DNA from: Ridgeia piscesae
Taxonomy: Eukaryota; Annelida; Polychaeta; Sabellida; Siboglinidae
NCBI GenBank assembly: GCA_025642075.2
Contig: JAODUO010000054.1
Span: forward strand, 608,501 to 672,500
DNA length: 64,000 nt
Reading direction: 5' to 3'
Below, one piece after another: positions 1-41,893 of this stretch (position 1 is the first letter of the stretch; every line of letters starts with the position of its first letter). Made by a program: the position numbers and the translations under genes. Below the pieces are notes generated by a model. It was given only the letters and a program-made list of their open reading frames with translations. It had not been told where the DNA came from and ran no database searches.

Positions 1-108
1 ACCCTGAGAAAATATTCATCCCCATCCATTTACCTGAAATTTTGCTGATATGAAATACAAAACCTTTTAGATTTGTTGGTAAACATATGTTTGAACCTTT
101 GTTTCCAG
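1..108 (+). other. 3' end of an upstream Piezo intron
   Basis: Non-coding sequence ending in a pyrimidine-rich tract and TTTCCAG acceptor just before the first exon in the window. The upstream exons are outside the window. Confidence 0.75.
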
Positions 109-27036
<26,928 letters not shown>

Positions 27037-28565
27037 ACATAGCAGATAGACCACCCGTCGGGATAATCCTGTGGTTGGAAGACTAACTCACTCGTTAATG
27101 AGACCAGCGTCCAGCTTTGTATTAATTTATGCAGTGGTCAGTGTGGCTGTTTCATGTCTAGCTATGTCTAGTCGTTTAAGGGAGTGACCAGAAGATCTCA
27201 GACGGGAATATATTTCTCTGTTGAGCCAGAATCTGTTTAGTTACGAACCAGATATATATATATATAGTGGGAGACACATTTTATTTGCCCTGATTCTTCA
27301 GCATATTAAAGAGTGAATTGGCACCAAACTCTTTCCCGTAAAACATTTAGAGACATGGGTTTAAAGAGCAATCACCTCTCGTATGATCTAATGGTTATCT
27401 CCACAGAGTTCTTTGTTTAGATAGAATCAATAGAGCTCTCATACATCTACCATATCCAAGCAGATGATCTCTGCCATTTGATATCCTTACCCGTTTCAAC
27501 TTGGTTTCAACACCAAGTTGATATCCCGGTGTGATATCACTACTGAGGTTCACTCCAGTGTGTCGTGATGTTGGAAAGTAATTTATCAACAGTGACTGAC
27601 ACATATTGAACGTTAAGCATCATGCATTTGGTTAAGAAAAAGTTTGCTATGTCTGAATATTGCTGCGTTGAGTATTTTCAAGATTATTTACTGCTTGGTG
27701 CTATTTGACTAACTGTATATTAACTAGTTATCAGATCTTGCAAGAGCGTATTGTAGAAATGCTCCTTTACAAAACAAGACATGATGAAAACAGTTACAAT
27801 GCTGACAAAGTTATGCAGATAAAGGCTAAAACAAGTGTTCATCAAATAACAGACTATTGGGAAGGCAATACTTAACTACTGTGGTGTATATTATATTTAT
27901 ACTTTATGAAAAAATAATGCACTTGTGTGTCTTTTAAAAAGAATTAGAGTAGATTATCAGTTGATAGGTAATTTATTACAAATCGTACATGATTCTAACC
28001 AGGTTAGCTGTGTTTACTATAGACTTATTTTGCTGGAAACAGATTGAATATTGTGTATATTTTTGGGAACGTGATTTAATTCGTACGTATACATTATACA
28101 TATGTTTTAGGCTAAATGTTAATGTAATGTACGATTCAACATGGTGTATAGTTGTTGTGGTATATACAGAAGTAAAATTTAGTACAGTTATTCTTAACTT
28201 TTTTTAGCTGGGACTCAAATTCCGTTTGCTGGAATTGCTTGGTGATCCATGCTTTCAAACTGAGTAATGATAACAAATAACTAAGTAAGTAATATATACC
28301 TAATGATAAATGAGAACATAATATTAATTTGGCTTGCTGAACATGAATGATTAATGAAATCGGCACTGTTCTTTGTTTTATTGGTGAAAAGAGAAGATAC
28401 CCCATACAAGTCAAAAACAAAGATGGTCGACAAAGCCAAGAAAATTGAATGATTTTGATGTCGTTTGCATATTTAGATATTTTGCAAATGTACTTCCTGC
28501 TGCATAAATATCTGTGAAGCTGAATTGTTAATGTTTCTACATGGAATAAATTTTACTACCGTAGT
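27037..28565 (+). other. Piezo 3' UTR (extent inferred)
   Basis: Non-coding sequence after the stop. ATTAAA at 27303-27308 and AATAAA at 28545-28550 are candidate poly(A) signals. The true 3' end cannot be fixed from sequence alone. Confidence 0.5.
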
Positions 28566-29039
28566 TCATAAATGTTTAACAACACAAGGGATTTTCAGTG
28601 GCATCATACATAATTTGACATGACCAGTTGCAATTTGTACTGAATGTTGCATGGAAATCGCATCAGATACAATTTCAGGTTTACATATTAACATTTGATA
28701 CACATTGTATTCATCTTGCTTATATCTGATATGTGCAGGTGGGCAAATTTTGGCCAATTCAGACTGTCAATCTTGGCAATTACACACAAAATAGGTTTGC
28801 ATTGTAACTCATGAGTTCGGAACCACTGATGTAGAACGTTCAGTTATTTATACCTGGAGTCCATCCAGTGGCAAGAAAGGAATGTAAGCTTGCATGTCCA
28901 TGACAATATAAAGATATAGTTTATAGTATGTTCATAAAAATTAGCATTGAGTTGTATATTAGACACGTACCGGGGTAGTTAGATTAGTAAATGTCTTCCA
29001 CCAGATTCTACCCCGCTGCTGAACAAACTATCATTAATG
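28566..29039. other. Intergenic sequence, nothing recognised
   Basis: AT-rich, no coding signature. Confidence 0.7.
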
Positions 29040-29731
29040 TACAGTTGTAATTTAACAACTTATCATGAGTGTACAGTTGTGATAACAACATATCACTAAT
29101 GAACAGTTGTAATAACAACTTGTCATCAGGGTACAGTTGTAATAACACATCGCCAGCGTATAATAACCTCTCACCAATATACAGTTGTAATAACAACCTG
29201 TCCCCAATATACAATTGTAATAACAACTTGTCAGTAGCATACAGTTGTAATAACAACCTGTCCCCAATATACAGTTGTAATAACAACCTGTCCCCAATAT
29301 ACAGTTGTAATAATAACCTGTCCCCAATATACAGTTGTAATAACAACCTGTCCCCAACATACAGTTGTAATAATAACCTGTCCCCAATATACAGTTGTAA
29401 TAATAACCTGTCCCCAATATACAGTTGTAATAACAACCTGTCCCCAATATACAGTTGTAATAACAACCTGTCCCCAACATACAGTTGTAATAATAACCTG
29501 TCCCCAATATACAGTTGTAATAACAACCTGTCCCCAACATACAGTTGTAATAACAACCTGTCCCCAACATACAGTTGTAATAACAACCTGTCCCCAACAT
29601 ACAGTTGTAATAACAACCTGTCCCCAACATACAGTTGTAATAACAACCTGTCCCCAACATACAGTTGTAATAACAACCTGTCCCCAACATACAGTTGTAA
29701 TAACAACCTGTCCCCAACATACAGTTGTAAT
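29040..29731. repeat. 30-bp minisatellite (about 23 copies)
   Basis: Units of CAGTTGTAATAACAACCTGT plus CCCCAACATA (ATATA variant). A unit length divisible by three with no stops gives long ORFs on both strands; they are not genes. Copies are diverged at the 5' end and nearly identical at the 3' end. Confidence 0.97.
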
Positions 29732-31820
29732 CCCAGGTGATAAAAATTATAAACAAATATGTACATCTGTTGCATTACCCAGAACAAATTAATCTTCTTA
29801 GGAAAGATTAAGAAGTATAATTTATTGTTGGAAAAATGGTGTAATCACTGTGCCATATTTGTTAAAAGATATTTTTGATCAGAGAAATTAAAAAAGCTTA
29901 TTGCATGTAGTGCCTTGGTGTGTGGTCGTTCTAGAGAGGTGTATTGTAGTTTTTAAGGGTGACCAGTTTTATCCCCAAATATGCATGTGTGAACGCTAAT
30001 TTGTGACTTTCAGTATGTTTAAGTTGGCGTAATTATTATATTTATATCATCAAGCCATCAGGTACACACTGAAAATTGTGAACTGCATTTGTGCTAACTT
30101 TTTGTAAATGGCATTTATTTTAGTAACCAAGCTGTAATGACAATTATAAATAATAATTACTATTGCATGTCTCAGAGCTGTGTAATACTTTTGCTACTGT
30201 CACATTAGATTCTGTTTTTAAGCAACTGTCGCATTGTTTGTAGTACTTTCATGGTACGGGTGGTAGGTAGAATTTCTTGTAGTACTCATAAATCTGACAT
30301 GGATATATAGATAATGCTAGTACTGTATTTTATTGATGGGTTTGGTAATAAATAATATTAATGTACTCTTGTGTTCTTTTACATTTATTACACACTAATA
30401 TGGTGTACTATAATATACTAATACTGTGTTTATGTCAAGGATATCCTTGATTTTTCTGTGTTGTTAACTGATAACAATTACCAACTACGACAAATTAAGG
30501 TAGGCCCTATTGTGTATTATATTTACTGCATTGACTAAATACGCTTTAACTGGTAGTAGCATGTTTACTTTGGTTAGACTAACAAAACATCATCTCTTCT
30601 GCAGTGTTTGCAACAAAGAAAAATGAGCCTCATTTAATTAAATTCAGGCTTAGGCTAAGACTATGTCATCATATATGAGTGACATAATCATGAATGACTA
30701 CCTGGTATATTGTATATCCAAAGATAAACTATATTACTTAACCAACCTAAACAATTTTGTATTTTATTTCACGTATATCATATCTTTCTAAGCTTATGCA
30801 TGTTCTATTTAGTTATCTATTTGTGTTACTCGTACTTAACGTTTTGGATCTGAAATAAAACATTAGTACCATAGCATAGGTTAATACTTTAAAGACTGCC
30901 CACATCCAACTTTTATACAAGCTAAACAATCACCAGGCAGACGTAATAGCTCTGATCCAGATCTGCTCTGGAAATATCGACGACATCCCCGCTGATTTCC
31001 AGAGCTGCTCTGGACTGTCTGGGATCATTTTCTGCATGATTTGAACGATCTTGGCCTAGGTCATCGAGAAGAGATTAACTCCCTGAGCAGCTCAGGAAAT
31101 ATGCGCGGATGTCTAGAGCATATATGGATTGTGTGTGCGGTGATTTAATTGTGCATGCAAAAAGACAATGGTTTCGTGTAGGGTTGGAATCGGTGTCTCT
31201 CTGATTGTAAAAATGAACACACCTAGCGAACACATCTACCAAATGAGACACGGTAACAATCAGGATTCTACTCCTGGATTTAAAGAGTTATGTTAAATAT
31301 ACAACTCTTCCTTCACATCGGCATCATTAATGATTATTAGTTGGTTTACACAATGTTTATTTCTGAAGTTAAATATATACTATTTGTGTGTAAACTGTGT
31401 GTCCTGGTCTGGATCATGCGAAAAATCGCACAATAATTCATTTTGATGCTCGTTTTGACTCAAATGTTATCCTTATAAACATGCTCTGAATGCAAAGAAA
31501 CTGTGCATCTGATGACAGTATGTGTCCTGTCTGACGTCAAAACTGGGCATCCAGAAAGCGCTGCCAAAATATGCATATTCGAAAAAGTGTGGAATTTCTA
31601 TTTTTTTGCTTGGTGGGTATGGGAATATACAAAAGGATGTAATATAATATGAATTCAAGCATTAGGTGTTGTCATTCCCTTTAATCGTACATATATTTAT
31701 AAACTATAACTGAACAAAGTAATTTATATGCATGAAATAAAGCAGTATTAAGACTGGATTGCTAACGTTTGTGAACAGGCATGTACACAATATACACATT
31801 ATCTCGCTATCTTGTTAAAG
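29732..31820. other. Intergenic sequence between Piezo and prefoldin 3
   Basis: AT-rich with a short inverted repeat at 30953-31025. I looked for exons encoding the N-terminal half of prefoldin 3 and found none. Confidence 0.65.
30953..31025. repeat. Inverted repeat
   Basis: GATCCAGATCTGCTCTGGAA and, 20 bp on, TTTCCAGAGCTGCTCTGGAC followed by TGTCTGGGATC form an imperfect stem. A related block (GCAGCTCAGGAAATATGCGC) follows near 31085. Confidence 0.7.
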
Positions 31821-33458
<1,638 letters not shown>

Positions 33459-34748
33459 AGACTTCGACTCACCACAATCATAGCTTCCTTTGTACATTTC
33501 TAATGCTCGTTTCACACAATTCCTACCAGCCGACATTCGCCTAGACCTTGACTTTGTTGCTCTCTCTGTCTCTGTCTCTGTCTTGATTCTCGGTGCCTAT
33601 TTTTGTACGTATCCAACCATAATCCATATTGTTTCTCTGTTTGCCAAGGTGTAAATGTTTGGCAATCGAACTGCATTCATCACCGTGTTAAATGCATTTC
33701 TTTAGTAGCACATTTACATATTTTGACTGCACAATATACAAATACACACATTTTGTCTATTCCAAAAAACAAAAGTTCCACTAAGGCAAACACAAATTCC
33801 TTATTCCTGTGATATATTTTAGGATTGACAATAATACGATAGCTGTTTAAGAACACGCCTTTGATTACGTGCTTCACGAGATACACACAGCTGCCTGTGG
33901 ACTGTAGTTAGCATCCTGTTTAACTTATGCATGTTTATACTACTGAATCGACTGATGACAATCCAGTAGCGAGACCAACAGAGATGTGAACTGTACTTAC
34001 GTGTTTCTTACAACTGCCACCAAGAAGGATGACGTCGTTATAACCAGGAAATGTCACACACATAAATCAAACCCACCGATCTCCATACATCGTATTTGAA
34101 AGAAACGTGTTCATCTCAGGTTTTCTGAAAGTAGGTTTGAACTTTTCGTCTGGTAATATGCATAATTTGTTGTAATTAAAGTGCTTTAAAATGTTTGTAA
34201 AGAAACGTGCTTCTGATGTGGTGATTGTGTAGTCTTGTTTGTTTGGTTTTCTTATCCAGTGTGATCCGTATGTTTAAGTCCAATTGTTTTTTTTACCTTT
34301 TACATCAGGTATAAAATAGTTTAGGTTTCGTTTACCTGATTTCTATTGTATAAACGACAAATCTAGCGTGTGTGGGACGGACCGATTAATTACATACTTT
34401 GCAGACTGTGTAAGATTATTAGTTTCCATCAAAATATACTGCTTAGGCAGCTAAATACTACGAATTAATTTCAAGATGCTGTTATCCTGTCTAATGTATT
34501 ATCCTTGATCTATGTACAAATAAAAGTTGCCTAAGTTTGTTTGTGTTGTTTCTGCCTCCATTTATAAGTTGGTAAAAATGTAATTAAAAAAATTCTGCAA
34601 TTCAGACTATATTTACTGTCTATGAAAACAGTAATTAAGTTTTGTATTTCCTCTATGGTATTAGACATTGCGATAGTCTATGTGAATGTCTATACATTTG
34701 TAGTATCTCCATAGTGCAACATTATCTTCAGCTGTTCACAGTTCAACG
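33459..34748 (+). other. Prefoldin 3 3' UTR and flank
   Basis: Non-coding. AATAAA at 34519-34524 is the first clear poly(A) signal after the stop. Nothing else is recognised before the repeat array. Confidence 0.6.
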
Positions 34749-36175
34749 TAATGGACAGAGACTGACATTGTAGAATCGTGCGGCTAGTTGTGCAGTGCTA
34801 TACGCTAAGCACGTTGATATACCGCCTCGTACATAAAAAGTAACCGAAAGTCGCACAGGCCGCTGTACCATAATACAACGATAATCCTATGTATGTACTT
34901 CATGGCAAAATACGTAAGCGCAAGTGCAGGCATTGAGAGAAAGAAGAAGATGGAAGAAATCGGTCCCCCAGTATGCCTATAGATCAACGTCGTCGCTATC
35001 TTGAAATCTGACGTCGCCAGAAACGGAAATTGCATGTCTGCCGTATTGTCGTGACGTCACAATTTGGCGCCATTACTACGCCGCGCAGCCGAATGCTGGC
35101 GAGAGATGCCAGTTTCTTTAGAGTAATCTCGACCGCATCGCTGTGGGATTTGCACCTCTGACGCCAGTGGGGTGAAGTAATGTAGGCATATATAAGAATT
35201 TAGCCTTCTTGTTTCAAAGTCGTTAGTAACCGTACGTATTGTAACAGTCTTTTTATTGTTTTTTTCTCACTTGTCTTCGCCTGGTGAACATGCAGAGACA
35301 CATGTCCTTGGCCGACGAGGTCTGGCAGCATTACTGATCAACCAGGCCCGATTATGTGAAATTGGCGCCGCGGGACAGTCACTTGACAGTTAGTGAATCC
35401 TCGTTTTTATCGAGACAAACACTTCGTGCAGCATAACATGTTGATGTATTTGATAATGTAGGCCGATCACCCGGGGAATCAAAGGTAGCTTGACAAAGAT
35501 ATATGTGTCATAGCAAGTGCGAGTGGACATTAGTTTTAATGTTACTCTTCTCACAAAGACGTGAAAACAATCGAAACGTTTAACTTAGACGATTAGTCTA
35601 GCTAGTTTTCACGCTATATGACTGGTATTATATTATTGGTAAAATGAGGATGGTTTAAACTTCGAATAATTTCGGCGTACCCACTTCAGGTGTTCATTTT
35701 TGGGTCTAGCGATGTCTGCCAGATTTATGTGTTTCACTGAATGTGTTCTACTTGTATTAAAAAATGAATTGGGTGCATAAAGTGTAAAGCTGTCAACAAT
35801 GTTAGTGACACGTTCACCATCACACCACCTTGTGAGCGAGTTTCTGCTGCACAAAGACAACTTGGCATTACTTAATGTACTTAAGAAGAAGTAGTGTCAA
35901 AATATGATGCAAAAATAAGGTACATGAAACGAAACTTGTATAAGGAGACGAGATCACACCGCGGAAAGTATCTTAACATTGATATGCATACTCACCATTC
36001 GCGCGAATGTCACACATTCTCACACGCACACATACACCCACTCAATACAGTTGATTCTTTCTTTGTCTGGCATTACACCAAGCACAACGCACTAATCTCG
36101 ACTGGAAAAAATATGCTTAGCAAGCAGCATGCAAAGGCAACCGTCAGCCAGACGCTTTGCTATATTGTAACTCGC
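34749..36175. repeat. Most diverged copy of the 2.45-kb unit
   Basis: Starts at GACAGAGACTGACATTGTAG and runs through the TGACGTCA block (35052-35059) and the PGP frame (about 35292-35345, reading SGSITDQPGP) to CGCTTTGCTAT, where the RTE element begins. Clearly older than the others. Confidence 0.8.
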
Positions 36176-38267
36176 GGGTACCCATTTGATTTGTCTTCCT
36201 TCTGAAACAATTGTAGAGATCACTCCCGACTAGAGGAACCCGGGTTCGAATCCAGGTGCCGGAAAGTTGGTGGTTCGGACTGATACAGCTCTGGTCAACT
36301 AGGCCTACAACACCAGCATGCAAGGCACTACAAAGCCATGGCACCCAGTCCCCAGTGGCACCGAAAGAGTCTATGATCAAGGAGGCGGCTCTGGTCAACA
36401 AGGTCTACGTGCAGGGGGTGCTAAGAATCCCTGGGTCAAAAAGAGCCGCCGAAAGAGGGTAAGTAGACTAAAGTTAGTGACCTACAACGTCAGAACTCTA
36501 CTAAGAGATGACCACATACAAGAACTCTAAGAAGAACGTATGGAAACAAAGTTAGTTTGGGACGTGATCGGGACCTCCGAAGTGAGAATACCGGAACGAC
36601 CTTACAAAGCGGCCACCTGCTACACCAGTCTAAGGCTAACAACGGCCAAGCAGGAGTAGGCTTCCTCATAAACAGGAAATGGAAAGACCATATAGTGAGG
36701 GTAAACAGCATCAGCCCCAGAGTAGCAGAACTTGTTCTGTGCATAACAAAGCGCTACAAACTAAAGATAGTGCAAATATATGCACCGACAGACATAAATA
36801 GCTTTTACAATGATGTCGGTGAGACTTGGAAAACCAAACAACTACACTATAGTAATGGGAGACTTCAGTGCTCAAATAGGGAAAAGAACAAATCCTATGG
36901 AAACGGCAACGGGCAAATTTGACCTCGAATTGAGAAACGAAAGAGGCGACACCTTGGTAGAGTGGGCAACGCCACGAAAGTACAAAATCATGAATACCAT
37001 GTTCCGGAAGAAAGCAGGGAGGAGATGGACGTGGAAAAGCCCAAACGGTGAAACAAAGACCGAAATTGACTACATCCTAACACACAGGCCAGACATCGTC
37101 ACAGACGTAACAGTCATCAACCATGTCAACATTGAAAGTGACAACAGACTGGTTATGAGCAACATCAAACTGGACGTTGAGGTGGAAAGGACAACATTGA
37201 TGACAAAGAGGCCACCAAGAGCAGATGCCACACGAATAGGATCAAAGAAGATTGAATTCCAACTCGAATTGAGAAATCATTTAGAGACACTACAAGAACT
37301 AGACAACATCGACACCTTGAGCAAAACCATATCAGACATGATCCAACAAAGCGCGTCAAGAGTAGCTAAGGCAATTAATAAGTCACATAAATCGAGGATA
37401 TCATCACCAACACGAGCCCTGATGACGAAACGACGAGAAATGGCGGGAAACGCCGACAATAAACAACGAATAGAATACACAGAAATATGCAAAACCATAA
37501 AAAAAATTTACACGAGAGGACATCTGGAAATACAACCAAGAGATCATACGAGAACCGATCATGGCATCAAAGAGCCTGAAGAAAGTCCGAAGAACGCAGA
37601 TGCTAGGCGCCAAGACAGACTGATCACACTCCTGAACAAGCAGGGTAGAAACATCCATGATCAAGGTAAGATCATAGAACGAATAGAGGAATTCTACCCC
37701 GAGTTATGCGGCAGTGAACAGAATACCATAATCAACACTGACCCAAAAGAGGTACCAGAGATAACATCATGGGAATTGGAAGCGCCACTATTAAAGATAT
37801 GAAGAATGGGACAGCAACAGGTAACGACATTATAAACAGAGATACATTGAAAGCAGGAGAAGATACCATCTGAAAGACACTTGGTAAGCTGTACACCAAA
37901 TGCTTCTCTGAAAGACGAATACCCACAGCGTGGAAGAACGCTAAGATGATGATAATCTTCAAGAAGGGAAATAAGAAAGACATTAAGAATTACAGACCGA
38001 TATGTCTACTATCAAACATCTAGTATAAAGTACTCACGAAAGTACTAACGAAAAGGCTAGAGAAGACACTCGACGAACACAAGCCACGAGAGCAAGCCGG
38101 ACTCAGAAGCGGCTATTCAACGACGTCGTAAACCAACTGATGCAGAAGTGCAGAGAATATAATATCCCACTCTGAATCGCATTCGTCGACTACGAGAAAA
38201 CCTTCGACTCAATGCAAACTCAAGCAATACTGACCTCGCTTCAAGAACAGGGGATAGAAGATGAATG
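36176..38267 (+). pseudogene. RTE-type non-LTR retrotransposon, broken endonuclease/reverse transcriptase
   Basis: A degenerate LINE. It begins with a 5' region containing a B-box-like GGGTTCGAATCC. The endonuclease part reads LVTYNVRTLLRDDHIQEL, VGFLINRKWKDHIVRVNSIS, then, after a frameshift near 36800, MGDFSAQIG, TEIDYIL and SDNRLV (the last with Asn where the catalytic His of SDHRLV is expected). The reverse-transcriptase part, with several stops and frameshifts, shows NYRPICLLSNI, EQAGLRSGYST and FVDYEKTFDSM. It stops near 38267, before the YxDD core, where sequence of the 2.45-kb unit resumes. The longest open piece is 36810-37802. It cannot encode an active protein. Confidence 0.88.
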
Positions 38268-39453
38268 TGAAGATATGATGTTAAAATGCAGCACATACCA
38301 GGCAATGTTTACAAGAGACCGATATCGCACCGCAGAATGTGTCTTAACATTGACATGCGTAAGCACCATTCGCGCGAATGTCACACACATTCTCGCACGC
38401 ACACATACACCCACTCAATACAGTTATATTTCTTTGCTATTACACCAAGCAAAACGCACTACCATTGGAAACAGTATGCCAAGGAACCAGCATGCAAGGG
38501 CAATCGTCAAGCCAGGAGCTTTGCTATGCTATTACTCACATAATATAAATCACATATTACACATTTGATTGATCTAACTCGTGAAACAAGTGCAAGATCA
38601 TTCGATGTTTTGAGACCAATGTTTGTCGCAATGAGACTCTCATCAGCGCGCAGAATTGTATCTAAGTAGTGACGGACCGGCTTCATTTTGAGGCAACACC
38701 ATCAAACAAATAGTATACGACACAGTGATAAATGCTAACAGGACAGTTCATTGGCCGTGTCATGAGCGCTAAGACGAGAAACGGGTAATGTTAAAAGCTG
38801 CACATACCAATCATTGTGAACTGCAATACGAAAAAGAAACCTTCTTTCAGACTACACAGAAAACTAACGAGTGTATGTTAGACTTGTGTGGGATGCACCA
38901 CCTCTCTCGCATCGTGTTCTGAGAGCTGAATTTGTCGAGCACACTTCGGAGTAAAATCGGAAAACCTGAAACGAAACAGCAGACATATGGCAAGTTCAAT
39001 ATGAAGACGAAACCACAATGGTACCAATAAGCAATGGTCGTATTAAAATCGTTGGCATTGAGCTACAAGAATTGTACGCACTACAAAGATTACTACATTA
39101 CAGAGTAAGTCATGATGTGAACGAACGTATTTAATCGCCACGTCTTACACATTTCGATGTGTTTTTATTTGACATATCAAGATCGCAGAGAGTAGAGTGC
39201 CAACACTTTGATGAACGGAACTTCTATCGTCGAGTATAGTATTATGAAGGTCAGCGGTACTAATTGTATGTTTAAATATTGGCCAAACTTCTACTTTCAG
39301 AGGTCTAGATGGAAAGCTTAAGAATTGAACATTACAATGTACATTGCGTTGTGCACGAGGACAACAATATGAATGCTGTGCAATTTCCTACTAGAATTCT
39401 GCACTTGTGTTGTCCACCTCAATTGTTCCTAATTTTCAAACTTCAATACACGA
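38268..39453. repeat. Partial copy of the 2.45-kb unit after the RTE element
   Basis: Resumes at GAATGTGAAGATATGATGTT, the same point as 42236 in another copy, and continues to the tRNA-like segment at 39454. Confidence 0.8.
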
Positions 39454-41893
39454 GGCGCGGGCAGTGTAGTGGTTAGCGCATCCGACTGGCACGCCGGCGG
39501 CCCGGGTTTAATACCCAGACGCAGTAGCGTGTTATATTTGGTATATAAACCAATAGACAGAGACTGACATTATTGAACTGTGCGGCTGGCGGTGCAATGC
39601 TATGCTATGCGCCACGCACATTGGCATGCCTCCTACATAAAACTTACCCGAATGTCGCACAGGCCGCTATACCATTATACGACGGTAGACCTGTGTGTAC
39701 CGAAGTGTTAAATACGCTAGCGCAAGTTTAGACCTCGGCGGAAAGAAAGATAAGACGAAAGAAAGTGGTACCCACATTTCGTTTAGATCATCGATGTCGC
39801 TATCTTGAAATCCGAGGTCGCTTAGAAACGAAGATGGCGCGTCTGCCGTATTGTTGTGACGTCACACATTACTACGGCGCGCAGCCGAACGCTGGCAAGT
39901 GATGCCACGCAGTTTCCTTAGTGTAAACTGCACAGCATCGCTGTGGGATTTTTGACTTCGACGCCAATGGGGTAAAGGAATGCGGGCATGTGTAAGAACT
40001 GAGCATACTGATTTCAACGTCGTTAGTCACCGTACACATTATAACACTCTTTTTATTGTGCTTTTTTCAGGTGTCTTCGCGTGGCGATGATGCAGACCAG
40101 TCTAAGGTTAATGACTTCTGGTAACATCATTGAACGTCCGGGCCCAAAGTTGCGAAGATGGCGACGCCGGACAACTACTTGACAGTGCGTGAAGCCTTGC
40201 TTTTATCGAGTACAGCCCCTTCGTGCAGTGTAACGTGTTGATTTTATTGACAATGTAAGCCGATAACCAGGAAACTCAAACATAGCTTGGCACAGATACA
40301 TGTATAATAATGTAATGATACAGTTCTCATTAACTCGAGAAAACAATCGAAACGGTTTAGCTAGAGGCATGCTCGACCTAGCTTTCACGCTGTATGATTG
40401 ATCATAGCTGATATAATGAAGATAGTTTAGACGTCGAATCATTTCCTCGCAACCCTTTCAGACTGTGCTTTTTGGGGTGTAGGGATGTCCCCCTCTTGTA
40501 TGTGTTTTTTGTTCCTACCGAATGTGCTCTAATTGTATTAAGAAATAAATTACGTGGACACAGTGCAAAGCAGACAACTATACAAGTAAAGGGTGCATCA
40601 TAACACCATCAACTTGTGAGCGAGCTTCTGTTGCACTAGGGCAACTTCGATACATTAATTGTAGTATTTCAAAATAAGAATGTGAAAACATGATCTTAAA
40701 ATGCAGCACATGCCAGGCAATTTTTACAACAAGAGGGCGACATCGCACCGCAGAATGTACGTTAACATTGACATGCGTAAGCACCATTCGCGTAAATATC
40801 ACACACAATCTCGTACGCACACATACACCCACTCAATACAGTTATATTTCTTTGCTATTACACCAAGCAGAACGCACTACCACTGGAAACAGTATGCCAA
40901 GGAACCAGCATGCAAGGACAATCGTCAGCCAGGCGCTTTGCTATGCTAATACTCACATAACATAAATCACATAATACACATTTGATTGATCTTCCTCGTG
41001 AAACAAATGCAACATCATTCGATGTTTTGAGATCATTATTTGTCGCAAACACACTCTCATCAGCGCGCAGAATTGTATCTAAGTAGTGACGGAGACCGGC
41101 TTCATTTAGAGGCAATTCCATGGAACCAATACTATACGACACAGTGATAAATGCCAACAGGACAGGTCATTGGCAGTGTCATGAGCGTTCTGCCGAGAAA
41201 CGGGTAACGTTAAAAGCTGCACATACCAATCATTGTGAACTGCCATACGAAAAATAAAACTTTTTTCAGACTACACAGAAAACTAACGACAGTGTATGAT
41301 GCACTTGTGTGGGATGCACCACTTCTGTCGCGTCGTGTTCTGGGAGTTGAATTTGTCGAGCACACTTCGGAGTAAAATCGGAAAACCTGAAACAAAACAA
41401 CAGACATATGGCAAGTTCAATAAGAAAACGAAACCACAAAGGAACCAATAAGTAATTTTCGTATTAAAATCGTTGGCATTGAGCTACATAAATTGTACGC
41501 ACTACAAAGATTATTACATTACAGAGTAAATCATGATGTGAACGAACGTCTTTTATCGCCACGCCTTACATATTTCGATGTGTTTTTATTTGACATATCA
41601 AGATCGCAGAGAATAGAGTGCCAACACTTTAATGAACGGAACTTCTATCGTCGAGTATAGTATTATGAAGGTCAGCGGTACTAATGTTCAGTTTAAATAT
41701 TGGCCAAACTTCTACTTTCATAGGTCTACATGGAAAGCTTGAGAAAATGAAATCTAATCGAACCGTGGCATGCGCCATGTACATTGCGTTGTGCACGAGG
41801 ACAAGAATATGAATGCTGTGCAATTTCCTACAAGAATTCTGCACTTATGTTGTCCACCTCAATTGTTCCTAATTTTCAAACTTCAATACACGA
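39454..41893. repeat. 2.44-kb composite unit, full copy
   Basis: Contains the tRNA-like head, TGACGTCA at 39857-39864, and the short PGP frame near 40090. Confidence 0.85.

Noticed and set aside
29008..29787. 259-codon antisense repeat protein (LQLYVGDRLL repeats)
   Set aside because: Shadow of the 30-bp minisatellite; equally open in another minus frame and the plus strand.
37732..37983. Antisense ORFs across the RTE element
   Set aside because: Shadows of the degraded plus-strand element.
39454..39525. Functional tRNA gene in the repeat units
   Set aside because: D-arm and B-box-like parts are present, but the anticodon loop is a base short or the stem mispaired, the T-loop lacks the usual TTCGA, and it is copied with the unit.
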